A DNA stretch of 64,000 nucleotides from Paenibacillus sp. (GCF_031177825.1 NZ_JAPSKE010000002.1:248001-312000), one strand, 5' to 3'; shown: positions 42,382-54,421, counted from the stretch's first letter. The notes: a model not told the origin generated them from the letters alone. Made by a program: numbers and translations.

Positions 42382-42831
42382 TCACTCACCCTTTACGTTG
42401 TCAAGTTGTGCAACGATCGCCTTCAGCGCCAGCTCGTACCCGATCGGACCGAGACCGGCGATGACGCCGAGCATGACGGGAGCCGTCACGGAGACGTGAC
42501 GGAACGGCTCCCGCTTATATACGTTGGATAGATGCACTTCGATCGCCGGCAGTTCCACCGCGGCGATCGCGTCCCGAATGGCATAGCTGTAATGCGTGAA
42601 TGCGCCGGGGTTCATGACGATGCCGTCGGCCGTCCCCCGCGCCCGATGGATTTCGTCGATCAACGCGCCTTCATGGTTCGATTGGAAGCAACGAACCTCA
42701 ACGCCGAGCCGTTCCGCGAGGGCGGTCAGGTTTCGTTCGATTTCGGCCAAAGACATCGTGCCGTATACGTTCTTCTCCCGCCAGCCGAGCGTATTTAAGT
42801 TCGGTCCGTTGAGCACCAGCACCGTCTTCAA
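42382..42831 (-). CDS. aroQ: 3-Dehydroquinate dehydratase, type II
   Basis: Third step of the shikimate pathway. Motifs LVLNGPNLNTLG at the N-terminus, catalytic Tyr in VYGTMS, FQSNHEGALIDEIH, MNPGAFTHYSYAIRDA and EVHLSN. The TTG at 42,831 (MKTVLVLNGP) gives 149 residues, the family size; the open frame runs 15 codons further. A TGGTAAAAT extended -10 lies at 42,867-42,875, inside that extension, which supports the shorter form. Confidence 0.92.
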   Translation of the reverse strand: MKTVLVLNGPNLNTLGWREKNVYGTMSLAEIERNLTALAERLGVEVRCFQSNHEGALIDEIHRARGTADGIVMNPGAFTHYSYAIRDAIAAVELPAIEVHLSNVYKREPFRHVSVTAPVMLGVIAGLGPIGYELALKAIVAQLDNVKGE

Positions 42832-42930
42832 GAGCCGCACCACCTTCTCTTTTTGCACCAAGAGCCATTTTACCATAGATTTCCCCGGTTTGAGAACAGC
42901 CCAATGGAAAGTGCGGCGGAGGAGCCGGTT

Positions 42931-43458
42931 TCAGTGGGTGGGCGCCACCGGATTTTCGCTACTCCTGCGCTCCTCGTCCGTAAATTCGTAATTGACCGTA
43001 TACCCGATAAAGACGCCCCACAAGACGAAGATCGAGCCGTCCAACCAGATTGAATCCCAATCGAGACGGCCGAGGGGCAGCAGCATGCCGACCATCGGAC
43101 CGATCACCAAGTAGACGGCGACGAACCAGACGACGCCGAACGCGACGCCGGGCCACGGCCCCTTCAGCTTGTAAGCGGTGTACGTATAAAGCAGCGCGGC
43201 GACGATCGACATGACGATGAAGGACGCGTACCCGACGAGAAAGCCGCCCGTTCCGGCCAGAAAATCGTGCAGGAAGAACGGTTCCACCAGAAAGCCCGGA
43301 ACGACGTCGGTGAAGCCGAAATAGTAGAACAACCACCGGACGCCGCCCCAGATCGCTCCCGCGAAGAAGCCTAGGTTAAGGGCGAAGGGAAGCTTCTTCG
43401 TTCGGACGATCGTCTGGACGCCGGCCGCTTTCGGGTCGGAATCTTTAGGATGTGGCAT
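42931..43458 (-). CDS. yqhR: YqhR membrane protein
   Basis: 175 residues with four helices: NLGFFAGAIWGGVRWLFYYF, FLVGYASFIVMSIVAALLYT, GVAFGVVWFVAVYLVIGPMV and SIFVLWGVFIGYTVNYEF, matching the YqhR family located between aroQ and yqhQ in bacilli. Function unknown. It is divergent from yqhQ. The 158-base gap holds a TACAAT box near 43,572 for yqhQ, without a clear -35. Confidence 0.85.
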   Translation of the reverse strand: MPHPKDSDPKAAGVQTIVRTKKLPFALNLGFFAGAIWGGVRWLFYYFGFTDVVPGFLVEPFFLHDFLAGTGGFLVGYASFIVMSIVAALLYTYTAYKLKGPWPGVAFGVVWFVAVYLVIGPMVGMLLPLGRLDWDSIWLDGSIFVLWGVFIGYTVNYEFTDEERRSSENPVAPTH

Positions 43459-43616
43459 CGTTGTTCGGTCACTCCTTCTTGGATCGCAGATACGCAGTAG
43501 TATGCTTCAATGGCGCCGGTCATAAACGAGCGGGGAGGGTTTCCGGTGGCAAACGGGGGTGGAATCCGGTACAATGAAGGAAACGCATAATCGCGAGACG
43601 CGAGGAGGAACGCCAA

Positions 43617-44606
43617 TTGTCTGAAGTGAAAGCACCGGTCGCCTATGGCGGACAAGCGGTCATCGAGGGCGTTATGTTCGCCGGTCGGACCGTCAACGTC
43701 ACCGCCGTACGGAAGAAAGACCGTTCCATCGCATATTTCGAGTCCCCCAGAACCGAGAAAGCTTGGGTGACGAAGCTGAAAAAAATTCCGTTCCTGCGGG
43801 GGATCGTCGCCCTGCTCGACTCCAGCGCGAAGGGATCGCAGCATCTCAATTTTTCCGCGGAGTCGTACGCCGAGGGCGAAGCGGGAGAAACGGAGGAAGC
43901 CGCCGCGCCGAAGGCGCCGGAGAAGAAGTCGATGTCCGACAACTTGACCATGATCCTCGGCGTCGCGGTCGTCGGCGTCCTGTCGTTCCTGGCGGGCAAG
44001 CTGATTTTTACGTTAGTCCCGGCCGCGCTCGAGAGCATGCTGTTCGAGAACCGGTTCGAAAGCATCTTCTTGCATAACTTGATCGAAGGCGGCATTAAGC
44101 TCGTCCTCTTGATCGGCTACATTCTCTTGATCGCCCAAACGCCGCTCATCAAGCGGTTGTTCCAGTACCACGGCGCGGAGCATAAGGTCATTACCGCCTA
44201 CGAGAACGGGGACCCGCTGACGATCGAGAACGTCCAGAAGTATAACACGCTGCACTACCGCTGCGGCAGCAGCTTTCTTATATTGACCATACTGGTCGGC
44301 ATCTTACTATATTCGTTGCCTGTTTTTACGTGGGATTCCATCTGGGAGCGTCTCGGCATCCGCATCCTGCTGCTGCCGGTCGTCATCGGGGTATCGTACG
44401 AGGTGCTTCGCTTTACGAACAGCGTGCGCGACATCCCGTTGCTCCGTTACTTGGGATATCCGGGTCTGTGGCTTCAGCTGCTCACGACGAAACAGCCGAC
44501 GGACGATCAGGTCGAAGTCGCGATTCTCTCGTTCCAGCGCATGCTGGAAGCGGACCGCAACAACGCCGTCCGCCTCGTGGAACCGGGCAAAGCCGTAGGA
44601 GCGTGA
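43617..44606 (+). CDS. yqhQ: YqhQ (DUF1385) membrane protein
   Basis: 329 residues. The conserved GGQAVIEGVMFAGRTV at the N-terminus and FQYHGAEHKVITAYENG, HYRCGSSFLILTILVGIL and LLRYLGYPGLWLQLLTTKQP are DUF1385 hallmarks. About four helices. Function not established; the family is widespread and its His/Glu motif suggests metal binding. TTG start with GAGGAGGAA upstream. Followed by yqhP. Confidence 0.9.
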   Translation: MSEVKAPVAYGGQAVIEGVMFAGRTVNVTAVRKKDRSIAYFESPRTEKAWVTKLKKIPFLRGIVALLDSSAKGSQHLNFSAESYAEGEAGETEEAAAPKAPEKKSMSDNLTMILGVAVVGVLSFLAGKLIFTLVPAALESMLFENRFESIFLHNLIEGGIKLVLLIGYILLIAQTPLIKRLFQYHGAEHKVITAYENGDPLTIENVQKYNTLHYRCGSSFLILTILVGILLYSLPVFTWDSIWERLGIRILLLPVVIGVSYEVLRFTNSVRDIPLLRYLGYPGLWLQLLTTKQPTDDQVEVAILSFQRMLEADRNNAVRLVEPGKAVGA

Positions 44607-44610
44607 CGAC

Positions 44611-44922
44611 ATGAGAGGACCGCGTAAGCAGAACTGGCTGTTTTACGTCATCGTCGGATTGATCGGCATCGGCATTCTCAGCATGATCGCTCGGAACCCG
44701 GGCGGGGCGATGATCCCGGTCGTCGTGTTAGGCGGCGTCTTTCTGCTTTACAAGTACCCGCCCCAACGCTGGAAATTTCTACGCAACAACCGTCGCGACG
44801 GCTCCGCGATGCGGGGCGCGTCGGACGGAGGCGTTCGGAAGGGCCGCACGACGAAGCGAGCCAAGTTCCGCGTCATTCAAGGCAATAAACCGGACGACGA
44901 CGACAAGCCGAAATATCATTGA
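44611..44922 (+). CDS. YqhP-like small membrane protein
   Basis: 103 residues: two helices (WLFYVIVGLIGIGILSMIA and GGAMIPVVVLGGVFLLYKYP) and a basic/acidic soluble tail ending DDDDKPKYH. It starts four bases after yqhQ. The position matches yqhP of B. subtilis. Its last seven bases overlap the 3' end of the convergent patatin gene. Confidence 0.75.
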   Translation: MRGPRKQNWLFYVIVGLIGIGILSMIARNPGGAMIPVVVLGGVFLLYKYPPQRWKFLRNNRRDGSAMRGASDGGVRKGRTTKRAKFRVIQGNKPDDDDKPKYH

Positions 44923-45947
44923 ATCCGCTTTTTAGCCGGAGGGCCCGACGATGGGTCCCCGGCTTTTTTCTTTGCAAGCTCCGGCCGTACTTTCTTGATC
45001 CACTGATCCAATTCGTTCGAATAGCCGGTGAACGTCCATCCGGAAAAAAATTCGTCCCCGGCCTTCACCCCCGATTCGAACAGCTCCTTCAGCTTATCGT
45101 CCTGAATCGAAAACTCCGTCGTATGCACCATATCGGACATGATCTTCACCGTCCGGAATCGACTATGTCTCTCGATATATCGGAGATCGTGCGCGGCCGA
45201 CATCGTGGAAAACAGCGCTTGCAGCATCGTAATCGGTCCCCGAATGACGCGAGGGCCGGGCTCCTTCGAACCGACGAGCTGGAAACCGATCGTCGGCACC
45301 TTCAGCGGCCACTCCTTAATATCCCGGTCGAAGATCCAGAGGGGATAATTGCTGAGAATCGCGCCGTCCACGATATACGTCGGCTTCCCGAACACCGGCC
45401 CCCGCTTCCCCGGCTCGCGCCGCTTGACGCGAAATTTGACCGGATCGAAAAAGAACGGAAGGCTGCAGCTCATGCGCACCGCCTTGGCGACGGAAAACCG
45501 CATCGGGTCGACGCCGTATTGCGCGATGTCTTCGGGCAATACGAGCATCTTGCCGAGGGATATGTCGGACGCCACGACGCGCAGCGCGTTCGGAGGCAAA
45601 TCCGCGAACGTTCGAATCCCTTTGCGAGCCAACACGTCTTCGATCCACTCTTCGAGCGGATCGCCCGAATACAACCCTTTTTTAAGAAACAGCCGAATCG
45701 CCGGACCGACGACATATATATAATGAACCCAGTTTTTCTGAACGAAGCTGCCGAACGGCGTCTCCAAGAGGAGATCCCGCATCTCCTCGCCCGTGTAGCC
45801 GGCCGCGAGCAGCGCCGCCACGATCGCACCGACCGACGTCCCCGCCGTCTGATGGAACGTGATGCCTCTCCGCTCCGCCGCGTAGACGGCGCCGACCAAT
45901 CCGATTCCCTTCACCCCGCCGCCTTGAAACACGCCGTTCACTCGCAT
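44916..45947 (-). CDS. yqhO: Patatin-like phospholipase (YqhO)
   Basis: Predicted lipid acyl hydrolase with a Ser-Asp dyad. Oxyanion motif GVFQGGGVKGIGLVG at the N-terminus, nucleophile in AGTSVGAIVA and the DG dyad in YIVDGAILSNYPLWIF. The ATG at 45,947 follows GAGGAGG by six bases, giving 343 residues. No signal peptide. A perfect 12-base palindrome precedes the ribosome site. Confidence 0.9.
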   Translation of the reverse strand: MRVNGVFQGGGVKGIGLVGAVYAAERRGITFHQTAGTSVGAIVAALLAAGYTGEEMRDLLLETPFGSFVQKNWVHYIYVVGPAIRLFLKKGLYSGDPLEEWIEDVLARKGIRTFADLPPNALRVVASDISLGKMLVLPEDIAQYGVDPMRFSVAKAVRMSCSLPFFFDPVKFRVKRREPGKRGPVFGKPTYIVDGAILSNYPLWIFDRDIKEWPLKVPTIGFQLVGSKEPGPRVIRGPITMLQALFSTMSAAHDLRYIERHSRFRTVKIMSDMVHTTEFSIQDDKLKELFESGVKAGDEFFSGWTFTGYSNELDQWIKKVRPELAKKKAGDPSSGPPAKKRIQ

Positions 45948-45963
45948 CCGCCGCCGCCTCCTC

Positions 45964-45975
45964 ATGAACGTTCAT
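45964..45975. promoter_or_regulatory. 12-base palindrome before the patatin gene
   Basis: ATGAACGTTCAT is perfectly self-complementary and lies eight bases before the GAGGAGG site, so a bound protein would block transcription or translation initiation. Confidence 0.35.
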
Positions 45976-46015
45976 CACAAGTATGTATGCGAGTGCGGCG
46001 CGTCCCGATGCCAAC

Positions 46016-46045
46016 AACAAAAAAAAGCGTCCGATACGGACGCTT
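46016..46045 (-). terminator. Terminator of mntR
   Basis: AAGCGTCCG-ATA-CGGACGCTT, with eight or more T on the minus strand. Confidence 0.92.
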
Positions 46046-46053
46046 CGGATGCT

Positions 46054-46479
46054 TTACGATTCCAAATCCATTTGTTCCTTCACCGAACGGAGCTGCTCCA
46101 GCCGCTCCGGTTCCCGGCGGAAATATTCGACGAGCGATTCGATGCAAGCGATCGAATCCGTGCTTAAATGATGTTCGATGCCTTCGACGTCTTTATAAAT
46201 GTTCTCTTCCTTCACGCCGATCGTCTCGAGGAATTGCTCGAGCAGATGATGGCGTTCGACGAGCCTCTTCCCGATTCGCTTGCCCTTCGGCGTCAAGATT
46301 AACCCTCGATATTTCTCGTAAACCAAATACTCGTCTTTATCCAGCTTCTGGATCATCTTCGTCGCGGACGAAGGGTGCACTTCCAAGCCTTCGGCAATGT
46401 CGGCCACCCGCGCATAACCCTTCTCGTCGATCAGACGGTAGATGCGCTCCAAATAATCTTCCATGCTTGGCGTCGGCAC
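46054..46479 (-). CDS. mntR: Manganese transport regulator MntR
   Basis: DtxR-family Mn2+ sensor repressing manganese uptake. N-terminal winged helix ([20 protein letters not shown]) and a helical dimer domain. All six manganese ligands known from B. subtilis are in place: D8, E11, H77, E99, E102, H103, the last three in DVEGIEHH. The GTG at 46,479 gives [14 protein letters not shown] and 141 residues, the expected size, with AAGGGG nine bases upstream. Its own promoter and terminator are present. Confidence 0.97.
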   Translation of the reverse strand: MPTPSMEDYLERIYRLIDEKGYARVADIAEGLEVHPSSATKMIQKLDKDEYLVYEKYRGLILTPKGKRIGKRLVERHHLLEQFLETIGVKEENIYKDVEGIEHHLSTDSIACIESLVEYFRREPERLEQLRSVKEQMDLES

Positions 46480-46515
46480 ACCCAGCTTCCCCTTCCAATT
46501 GGATTGCGTACTTGT

Positions 46516-46544
46516 ACTATACCGTGCGAAGCCGCCCAACGCAA
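46516..46544 (-). promoter_or_regulatory. Sigma-A promoter of mntR
   Basis: Minus strand TTGCGT (46,539-46,544), a 17-base spacer and TATAGT (46,516-46,521). Confidence 0.65.
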
Positions 46545-46618
46545 GAAAACGACCTCTTTTTCCCTCGATTGCTCCTCGTCGGTCATAGGCAACCTAAGCG
46601 AAAAAAGGAGGCGCGACG

Positions 46619-47680
46619 ATGGCGACGGAAACCCTAGTCCAGCCGACCCCCAATCTGAAGACGTTCATTCCGGAGCTCGTCTATTTCGAGCCGGACGCGC
46701 TGACGTACCCGATGGGCGAGCGCATTCGCAAGTGGGCTCAGGATCAAGGCTTGTCGATCCATATGACGACTTCGCACAACCGCATCACGAATTTGCCCGG
46801 CGAGGGCGAGCTCGAGAAGTACCGCATCGCGAAGCGCACGCTCGTCGTCGGCGTCCGCAAGACGCTCGACTTCGACCAGTCGAAGCCGTCGGCCGAATAT
46901 GCGATTCCGATCGCGACCGGCTGCATGGCGCATTGTCATTATTGCTATCTTCAGACGACGCTCGGCGCGAAGCCGTACGTGCGCATCTACGTCAATATCG
47001 ACGACATTATCGCTCGCGCGGCGAAATACATCGAAGAACGCCAACCCGAGCTTACCCGCTTCGAGGCGGCTTGTACGTCCGACCCGGTCGGGCTCGAGCA
47101 CATCTCCGGATCGCTTGCGCGCTTAATCGAATTTATGGCGAAGCAGGAGCACGGACGGCTCCGGTTCGTGACGAAGTTCAACAACGTCGAACCGCTGCTC
47201 GGACTCGAGCATAACGGCCATACGCGCATTCGGTTCAGCGTGAACGCGGATTACGTCATCCGGCACTTCGAGCCGGGCACGTCCAGCTTTGCCGACCGTA
47301 TCGAGGCCGCGGGCAAGGTCGCCCGCGCCGGCTACCCGCTCGGGTTCATCATCGCGCCGATTATTTGGCACGAAGGCTGGGAGGACGGCTATGCGGAGTT
47401 GCTTCGCAAGTTGAAGGCCGAGGTGCCGCCGGAGGCGGAGCCGACGTTGACGTTCGAATTGATCCAGCACCGCTTCACGAAGACGGCCAAACGGGTCATC
47501 GAGGCGCGGTATCCGAAGTCGAAGCTGGAGATGGACGAGGCGAAGCGGAAGTATAAGTGGGGACGTTGGGGGCAAGGCAAATACGTGTACCCGGACGAGC
47601 AGGCGACCGCCCTCCGGGAGTGGATCACGGAGCAAATCTTCGCGAACTTCCCGAAGGCGTCGATCGATTACTTTACGTAG
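46619..47680 (+). CDS. splB: Spore photoproduct lyase
   Basis: Radical-SAM enzyme that reverses the spore photoproduct 5-thyminyl-5,6-dihydrothymine during germination. The cluster motif is C102-x3-C106-x2-C109 (GCMAHCHYC), and the hydrogen-donor cysteine in FEAACTSDPVG is C152. C-terminal WGQGKYVYPDE is typical. 353 residues. ATG with AAAGGAGG upstream. The companion gene splA is not present in the 139-base gap before it. Divergent from mntR. Confidence 0.97.
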   Translation: MATETLVQPTPNLKTFIPELVYFEPDALTYPMGERIRKWAQDQGLSIHMTTSHNRITNLPGEGELEKYRIAKRTLVVGVRKTLDFDQSKPSAEYAIPIATGCMAHCHYCYLQTTLGAKPYVRIYVNIDDIIARAAKYIEERQPELTRFEAACTSDPVGLEHISGSLARLIEFMAKQEHGRLRFVTKFNNVEPLLGLEHNGHTRIRFSVNADYVIRHFEPGTSSFADRIEAAGKVARAGYPLGFIIAPIIWHEGWEDGYAELLRKLKAEVPPEAEPTLTFELIQHRFTKTAKRVIEARYPKSKLEMDEAKRKYKWGRWGQGKYVYPDEQATALREWITEQIFANFPKASIDYFT

Positions 47681-47701
47681 CGGCCTGCCGACTGCGACCG
47701 C

Positions 47702-48409
47702 TTAGAACTTAAGCCATTCCGGCGTCATCGCATTAAACCATACGGTGATGCGCAGCATCTGCCCGGAATAGAGCAGGATGCCGAAGATGATCAGGAGTAC
47801 GCCGCCGACTTTCATAATGACGTTCGAATACCGCAAAATCCACTTGGTGGAGCCGAGGAAGAACGCCATGAGGAAGAACGGCACGGCGAAGCCGAGCGTA
47901 TAAGCGGTCGTCAAGCGGAACCAGATCCCAGGCTCCGTCGTAGCGAGGCCGATAATGGCCGAGAAGATCGGCCCGATGCAAGGCGACCAGCCGGCCGCGA
48001 AGCCGATGCCGATCAGGAACGAGCCGACGTACGTCGCCGGCTTGCCGCCGACGCTCAGCTTCATCTCCCGCATCAGGAATTGGGGCTGGAAGATGCCGAG
48101 CAGAAACAAACCGACGAGAATGAGCAATACGGCGGACAGCTTGGCGATCAGCTCTTGATAGTCGCGGAACAGTTCCGCCACGAAGCCTGCGCCGGCGCCG
48201 AACGCGTAATAAACGACCGAGAAACCGAGAATGAAGAAAAAAGTGTGGCTGAGCGTTCGCAGCCGCACTTCTTTCGTCTGGTCGGTTTTCAGTTGCGCTA
48301 CCGAAATGCCGGAAATGTACGAAAGATAGGACGGATATAAAGGCAAGCAGCAAGGCGAGATGAACGATGCCAGCCCCGCGGCGAACGCCACCCAGATCGT
48401 AACGTCCAT
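47702..48409 (-). CDS. ccdA: Cytochrome c biogenesis protein CcdA
   Basis: Membrane thiol-disulfide transporter passing reducing power to extracytoplasmic proteins for cytochrome c maturation and spore cortex formation. Six helices; redox cysteines in SFISPCCLPLYPSYLSYISG (C20/C21) and GWSPCIGP (C144). 235 residues. It lies 21 bases after the metal permease gene and is probably read from that operon. Confidence 0.94.
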   Translation of the reverse strand: MDVTIWVAFAAGLASFISPCCLPLYPSYLSYISGISVAQLKTDQTKEVRLRTLSHTFFFILGFSVVYYAFGAGAGFVAELFRDYQELIAKLSAVLLILVGLFLLGIFQPQFLMREMKLSVGGKPATYVGSFLIGIGFAAGWSPCIGPIFSAIIGLATTEPGIWFRLTTAYTLGFAVPFFLMAFFLGSTKWILRYSNVIMKVGGVLLIIFGILLYSGQMLRITVWFNAMTPEWLKF

Positions 48410-48430
48410 ATTTCGGACCCCTCCTCCGCG

Positions 48431-49237
48431 CTACAACCGGAACCCCTTCTTCAATGTCAGAAGTCCGATCAAGATCGCAATTAATAGTAACACAATGGAT
48501 GCCCCCGGCGCCAAATTGAACACGCCGGCCCCCACGAGTCCAAGTAAAACCGCCGTCTCGGAAAAGACGACCGCCCAAACGAGCGAATGCTTGAAGCTCT
48601 TCCCCACAAGCAAGCTGCAGGCCACCGGAATCGTAAGCAGGGCGGAGACGAGCAGCGCGCCGACGATCTTGATCGCGACGGAGATGACGAGCGCCGTCAG
48701 CACCGTCAGCGTCAAATTCAACGCGCGCACCGGGAGGCCCCCGACGCTGGCGGCGTCTTCGTCGAACGTCAACAAGAAGTATTCCTTCGCATGCAGGGCG
48801 ATAACGCCGAGCACGATGATCGATACTCCTAGAATCGTATAAACGTCGATCGTATCGAGCGAGTAGATGCTTCCGAAGAAATAGCTCGTCACGTTAATGT
48901 TAAATCCTTGCCCGAGGGTGAACAAGAACGTCGCCAACGCCACGCCCCCGGACATAATGATGGCGATCGACAGCTCCGCATACGTCCGATAGGCGCTGCG
49001 AAGCCGCTCGATCGCGACCGCGGCGAGCAGCGAGAAGATCAATCCGACGCCGACCGGGTATACATTGATCAGAAAACCGAGCGCGATGCCGGCGATCGAG
49101 ACGTGCGATATCGTATCTCCGATCATGGACAGCCGCCGCAGCACGAGAAACATGCCGAGCAGCGGCGCCATCCCGCCGATCAAGAGGCCTCCGATCAAGG
49201 CGCGTTGGAAAAACGGAAACGTAAAAATATCCCACAT
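48431..49237 (-). CDS. znuB: Zinc ABC transporter permease
   Basis: Membrane subunit of the ZnuABC importer. About seven to eight helices with the ABC-3 family motifs GMFLVLRRLSMIGDTISHVS, LSIAIIMSGGVALATFLF and VGALLVSALLTIPVACSLLV. The ATG at 49,237 (MWDIFTFPFFQRAL) gives 268 residues; AGGAGG is about 13 bases upstream. It follows znuC by 17 bases. Zinc rather than manganese is inferred from the Zur boxes upstream of znuA. Confidence 0.92.
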   Translation of the reverse strand: MWDIFTFPFFQRALIGGLLIGGMAPLLGMFLVLRRLSMIGDTISHVSIAGIALGFLINVYPVGVGLIFSLLAAVAIERLRSAYRTYAELSIAIIMSGGVALATFLFTLGQGFNINVTSYFFGSIYSLDTIDVYTILGVSIIVLGVIALHAKEYFLLTFDEDAASVGGLPVRALNLTLTVLTALVISVAIKIVGALLVSALLTIPVACSLLVGKSFKHSLVWAVVFSETAVLLGLVGAGVFNLAPGASIVLLLIAILIGLLTLKKGFRL

Positions 49238-49254
49238 GCGTAAAGGCCCGCCTC

Positions 49255-50019
<765 letters not shown>

Positions 50020-50034
50020 AAGATCTTCCCCTCC

Positions 50035-51042
50035 TTATTTTAGCGCCTTCGCAAGCTGTTCTAAATTTTGTTCCATGAGGGAAATGTAGGTTTCTCCCGC
50101 CTTCTGCTCCGCTTCCGTCAAGCCTTCCAGCGGATGAAGCGGCAGCGTCTCGACCCCGAGATCCTTCGCGAGCGACTTCGCCAATTCGTCCGACACCAGC
50201 GCCTCCGTGAAAATGTACGTCACGTTATGCTCCTTGACGAACTCGCTGATTTTTTTCAAATCTTGCGCCGTCGGCTCGCCGTCGGGGGTAATGCCCATGA
50301 TCGGCATCTGCACGAGGCCGTAATCCCTGGCCAAGTAACCGAACGCTTGGTGGGAGACGACCATCTCCTTGTTCGAGACTGTCGATAGCCGTTCCTGATA
50401 CGATTGATCCAACGCGACCAGCTGCGCCTCGAGCTCCGCGTAATTCCGCTCGTATTCTTCCGCATGCTCCGGATCGGCCTGCCGCAAGCCGTCGAGCAGA
50501 TTGTTCGCCATCTGCAGGGCGGAGCGCGGACTTAGCCATGTATGAGGATCGTAGTCGCCGTGGTCGTGCGCCTCGTCTTGCGCCTCGTCCTCCGCATGCT
50601 CCTCGTGCCCTTCCTCATGACCCTCCTCGGCATGCTCATCGTGAGCATGGGCTTCTTCGAGCGATTCCGCCGCCTCCATTAAGGATATGCCTCGGCTTGC
50701 CTCCACGATGACGAGACCTTCCGTATCGATCCCGCCGAGCACGTCGTCCGTCCAGCCCTCGAAGCCTGCGCCTTGATAAGCGAATACTTGCGCCTTCGAG
50801 ATGTTGGCCATGTCCTGGCTTTTCGGCGTCCAATCGTGGGGCTCCACGCCCGCCGGAATCATATTGATCGCGTGAACGCGTTCCCCGCCGATCGTTCGCG
50901 CGAAATCGTATAACGGGAAGAAAGAGGTAACGACGTTCACCTTCCCCTCTTCCACCGTCGATGCTCCGCTTTGCGAGGAGCAACCTGAAGCGACGACGAG
51001 CGCCGCCGCCAAACTAATCGTCCATAATGTTTTCCGTTTCAT
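50035..51042 (-). CDS. znuA: Zinc-binding lipoprotein of the ABC importer
   Basis: Extracytoplasmic solute-binding protein of cluster A-1. Signal peptide with lipobox VVASGC (lipidated C21). Metal-site His in GVEPHDWTPK and HTWLSPR, and a His/Asp/Glu-rich loop from about 120 to 160 (EEGHEEGHEEHAEDEAQDEA), typical for zinc acquisition, followed by VVSHQAFGYLARDYGL. The ATG at 51,042 has GGAGGA five bases upstream; 335 residues. First gene of znuA-znuC-znuB-ccdA. Confidence 0.94.
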   Translation of the reverse strand: MKRKTLWTISLAAALVVASGCSSQSGASTVEEGKVNVVTSFFPLYDFARTIGGERVHAINMIPAGVEPHDWTPKSQDMANISKAQVFAYQGAGFEGWTDDVLGGIDTEGLVIVEASRGISLMEAAESLEEAHAHDEHAEEGHEEGHEEHAEDEAQDEAHDHGDYDPHTWLSPRSALQMANNLLDGLRQADPEHAEEYERNYAELEAQLVALDQSYQERLSTVSNKEMVVSHQAFGYLARDYGLVQMPIMGITPDGEPTAQDLKKISEFVKEHNVTYIFTEALVSDELAKSLAKDLGVETLPLHPLEGLTEAEQKAGETYISLMEQNLEQLAKALK

Positions 51043-51079
51043 AGTATCCTCCGAGATCGCCGCAACTCTGCGTATTGTT

Positions 51080-51099
51080 AATCGTAAACGTTCCGATTT
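51080..51099. promoter_or_regulatory. Zur box, downstream copy
   Basis: The core TCGTAAACGTTCCGA at 51,082-51,096 is a palindrome with one mismatch to TCGTAATNATTACGA-type Zur sites, flanked by AA and TTT. It lies between the -10 and the znuA start. Confidence 0.65.
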
Positions 51100-51108
51100 G
51101 CTAAACAG

Positions 51109-51138
51109 ATTATAAGGTCGATCTCGGAAAGATGTCAA
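51109..51138 (-). promoter_or_regulatory. Sigma-A promoter of znuACB
   Basis: Minus strand TTGACA (51,133-51,138), an 18-base spacer and TATAAT (51,109-51,114): both hexamers are perfect. Confidence 0.85.
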
Positions 51139-51144
51139 CGGTTT

Positions 51145-53486
<2,342 letters not shown>

Positions 53487-53491
53487 TCAAC

Positions 53492-53520
53492 ACTATAGTG
53501 GTCCGGCTTTCGGAAGTCAA
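53492..53520 (-). promoter_or_regulatory. Sigma-A promoter of the metG leader
   Basis: Minus strand TTGACT (53,515-53,520), a 17-base spacer and TATAGT (53,492-53,497). Confidence 0.8.
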
Positions 53521-53571
53521 GCGAGCCGTGCCGGCTCTTGCGCGGATGCCTCCGTCGAGGGGCGAATGCCC

Positions 53572-53799
53572 CTACCTCTCCCGCTTCGGCGGGACGGGAT
53601 CGACTCCCCCGGGATGGAACGGATGACAGCGCGCGATTCTCTTGGCCGCCAGCCATCCGCCCCGCAGCGGCCCGTGCACGTCGATCGCCTCGAGCGCGTA
53701 CGCGGAGCAGCTCGGGTAATAGCGGCACATCGGCGGCAGCAGCGGCGAGATCGCCTTGCGATATACGTGGATCGGCGCCTTGACGATGCTTCGCATCAT
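53572..53799 (-). CDS. yidD: Membrane insertion efficiency factor YidD
   Basis: 75-residue family protein that aids YidC-dependent insertion. Motifs [21 protein letters not shown], with [17 protein letters not shown] and [21 protein letters not shown] precedes the ATG, which overlaps the zur stop (ATGATG over TGA), so it is coupled to zur. Confidence 0.95.
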   Translation of the reverse strand: MMRSIVKAPIHVYRKAISPLLPPMCRYYPSCSAYALEAIDVHGPLRGGWLAAKRIARCHPFHPGGVDPVPPKRER

Positions 53800-54236
53800 C
53801 GCTCGGCCCCTCCGGCCTCCGCTTGCGGACCGCACGCTTCGCAGTAACCGAACAACTCGAACTTATGCTTCACGACGTTGAAGCCTTGCGGCAGCTCCAC
53901 TTGAATGTCCAGCGGACAGAACGGGACGGCATACGTCTTCTCGCAATGCAGGCAGATCGCATGATGATGGTGCCCGTGCTCCCGGCAGTGCGCCTTGAAC
54001 TTCACCCCGTCCTCGAAGACGAATTGCTCGAGCACGTCCATCTCCTGCAGCACTCGCAAATTGCGGTACACCGTATCGAAGCTGAGCCCGCCGTACGTCT
54101 TGCCCATTTCCTCGTATACGTCCTTCGCGGACAAATAGCCCGGCGCCTCTGCGAACAGCCGCGCCAACGTGCGGCGCTGGTCGGTCACGCGAAGCCCGCG
54201 CTTCGACATCGCATCGATCATCTCTTGCGCCAGCAT
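53796..54236 (-). CDS. zur: Zinc uptake regulator Zur
   Basis: Fur-family repressor sensing Zn2+. Features that match B. subtilis Zur rather than Fur or Per[18 protein letters not shown], the site [12 protein letters not shown], then [10 protein letters not shown] and [13 protein letters not shown]. 146 residues. ATG with GGAGGAA upstream. It lies 2.7 kb from znuA, whose promoter carries two Zur-like boxes, which makes the assignment consistent. Confidence 0.88.
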   Translation of the reverse strand: MLAQEMIDAMSKRGLRVTDQRRTLARLFAEAPGYLSAKDVYEEMGKTYGGLSFDTVYRNLRVLQEMDVLEQFVFEDGVKFKAHCREHGHHHHAICLHCEKTYAVPFCPLDIQVELPQGFNVVKHKFELFGYCEACGPQAEAGGAER

Positions 54237-54272
54237 GCTTGGTTCCTCCGCTCTCCTGAGAATAGTACTTTA

Positions 54273-54301
54273 ATTGTGCACGAAAATGACGTTCCCGTCA
54301 A
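54273..54301 (-). promoter_or_regulatory. Promoter of zur-yidD
   Basis: Minus strand TTGACG (54,296-54,301), a 17-base spacer and CACAAT (54,273-54,278). Confidence 0.55.
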
Positions 54302-54362
54302 AGCGGCGGCCGCCTTTTCCGATGGATATCCGCGAAGGACGCCCCTCCGTCCCCACCAATAG

Positions 54363-54404
54363 AAAAAGCTCCGCGCGATCCGGACGACCCGGAGCGGGGA
54401 GCTT
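54363..54404 (-). terminator. Terminator of the oxidoreductase gene
   Basis: AAGCTCC pairs with GGAGCTT, with an inner TCCGG-ACGAC-CCGGA helix, then TTTTTC on the minus strand. Confidence 0.85.
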
Positions 54405-54421
54405 GCTTGCGCGAAAGAGGC

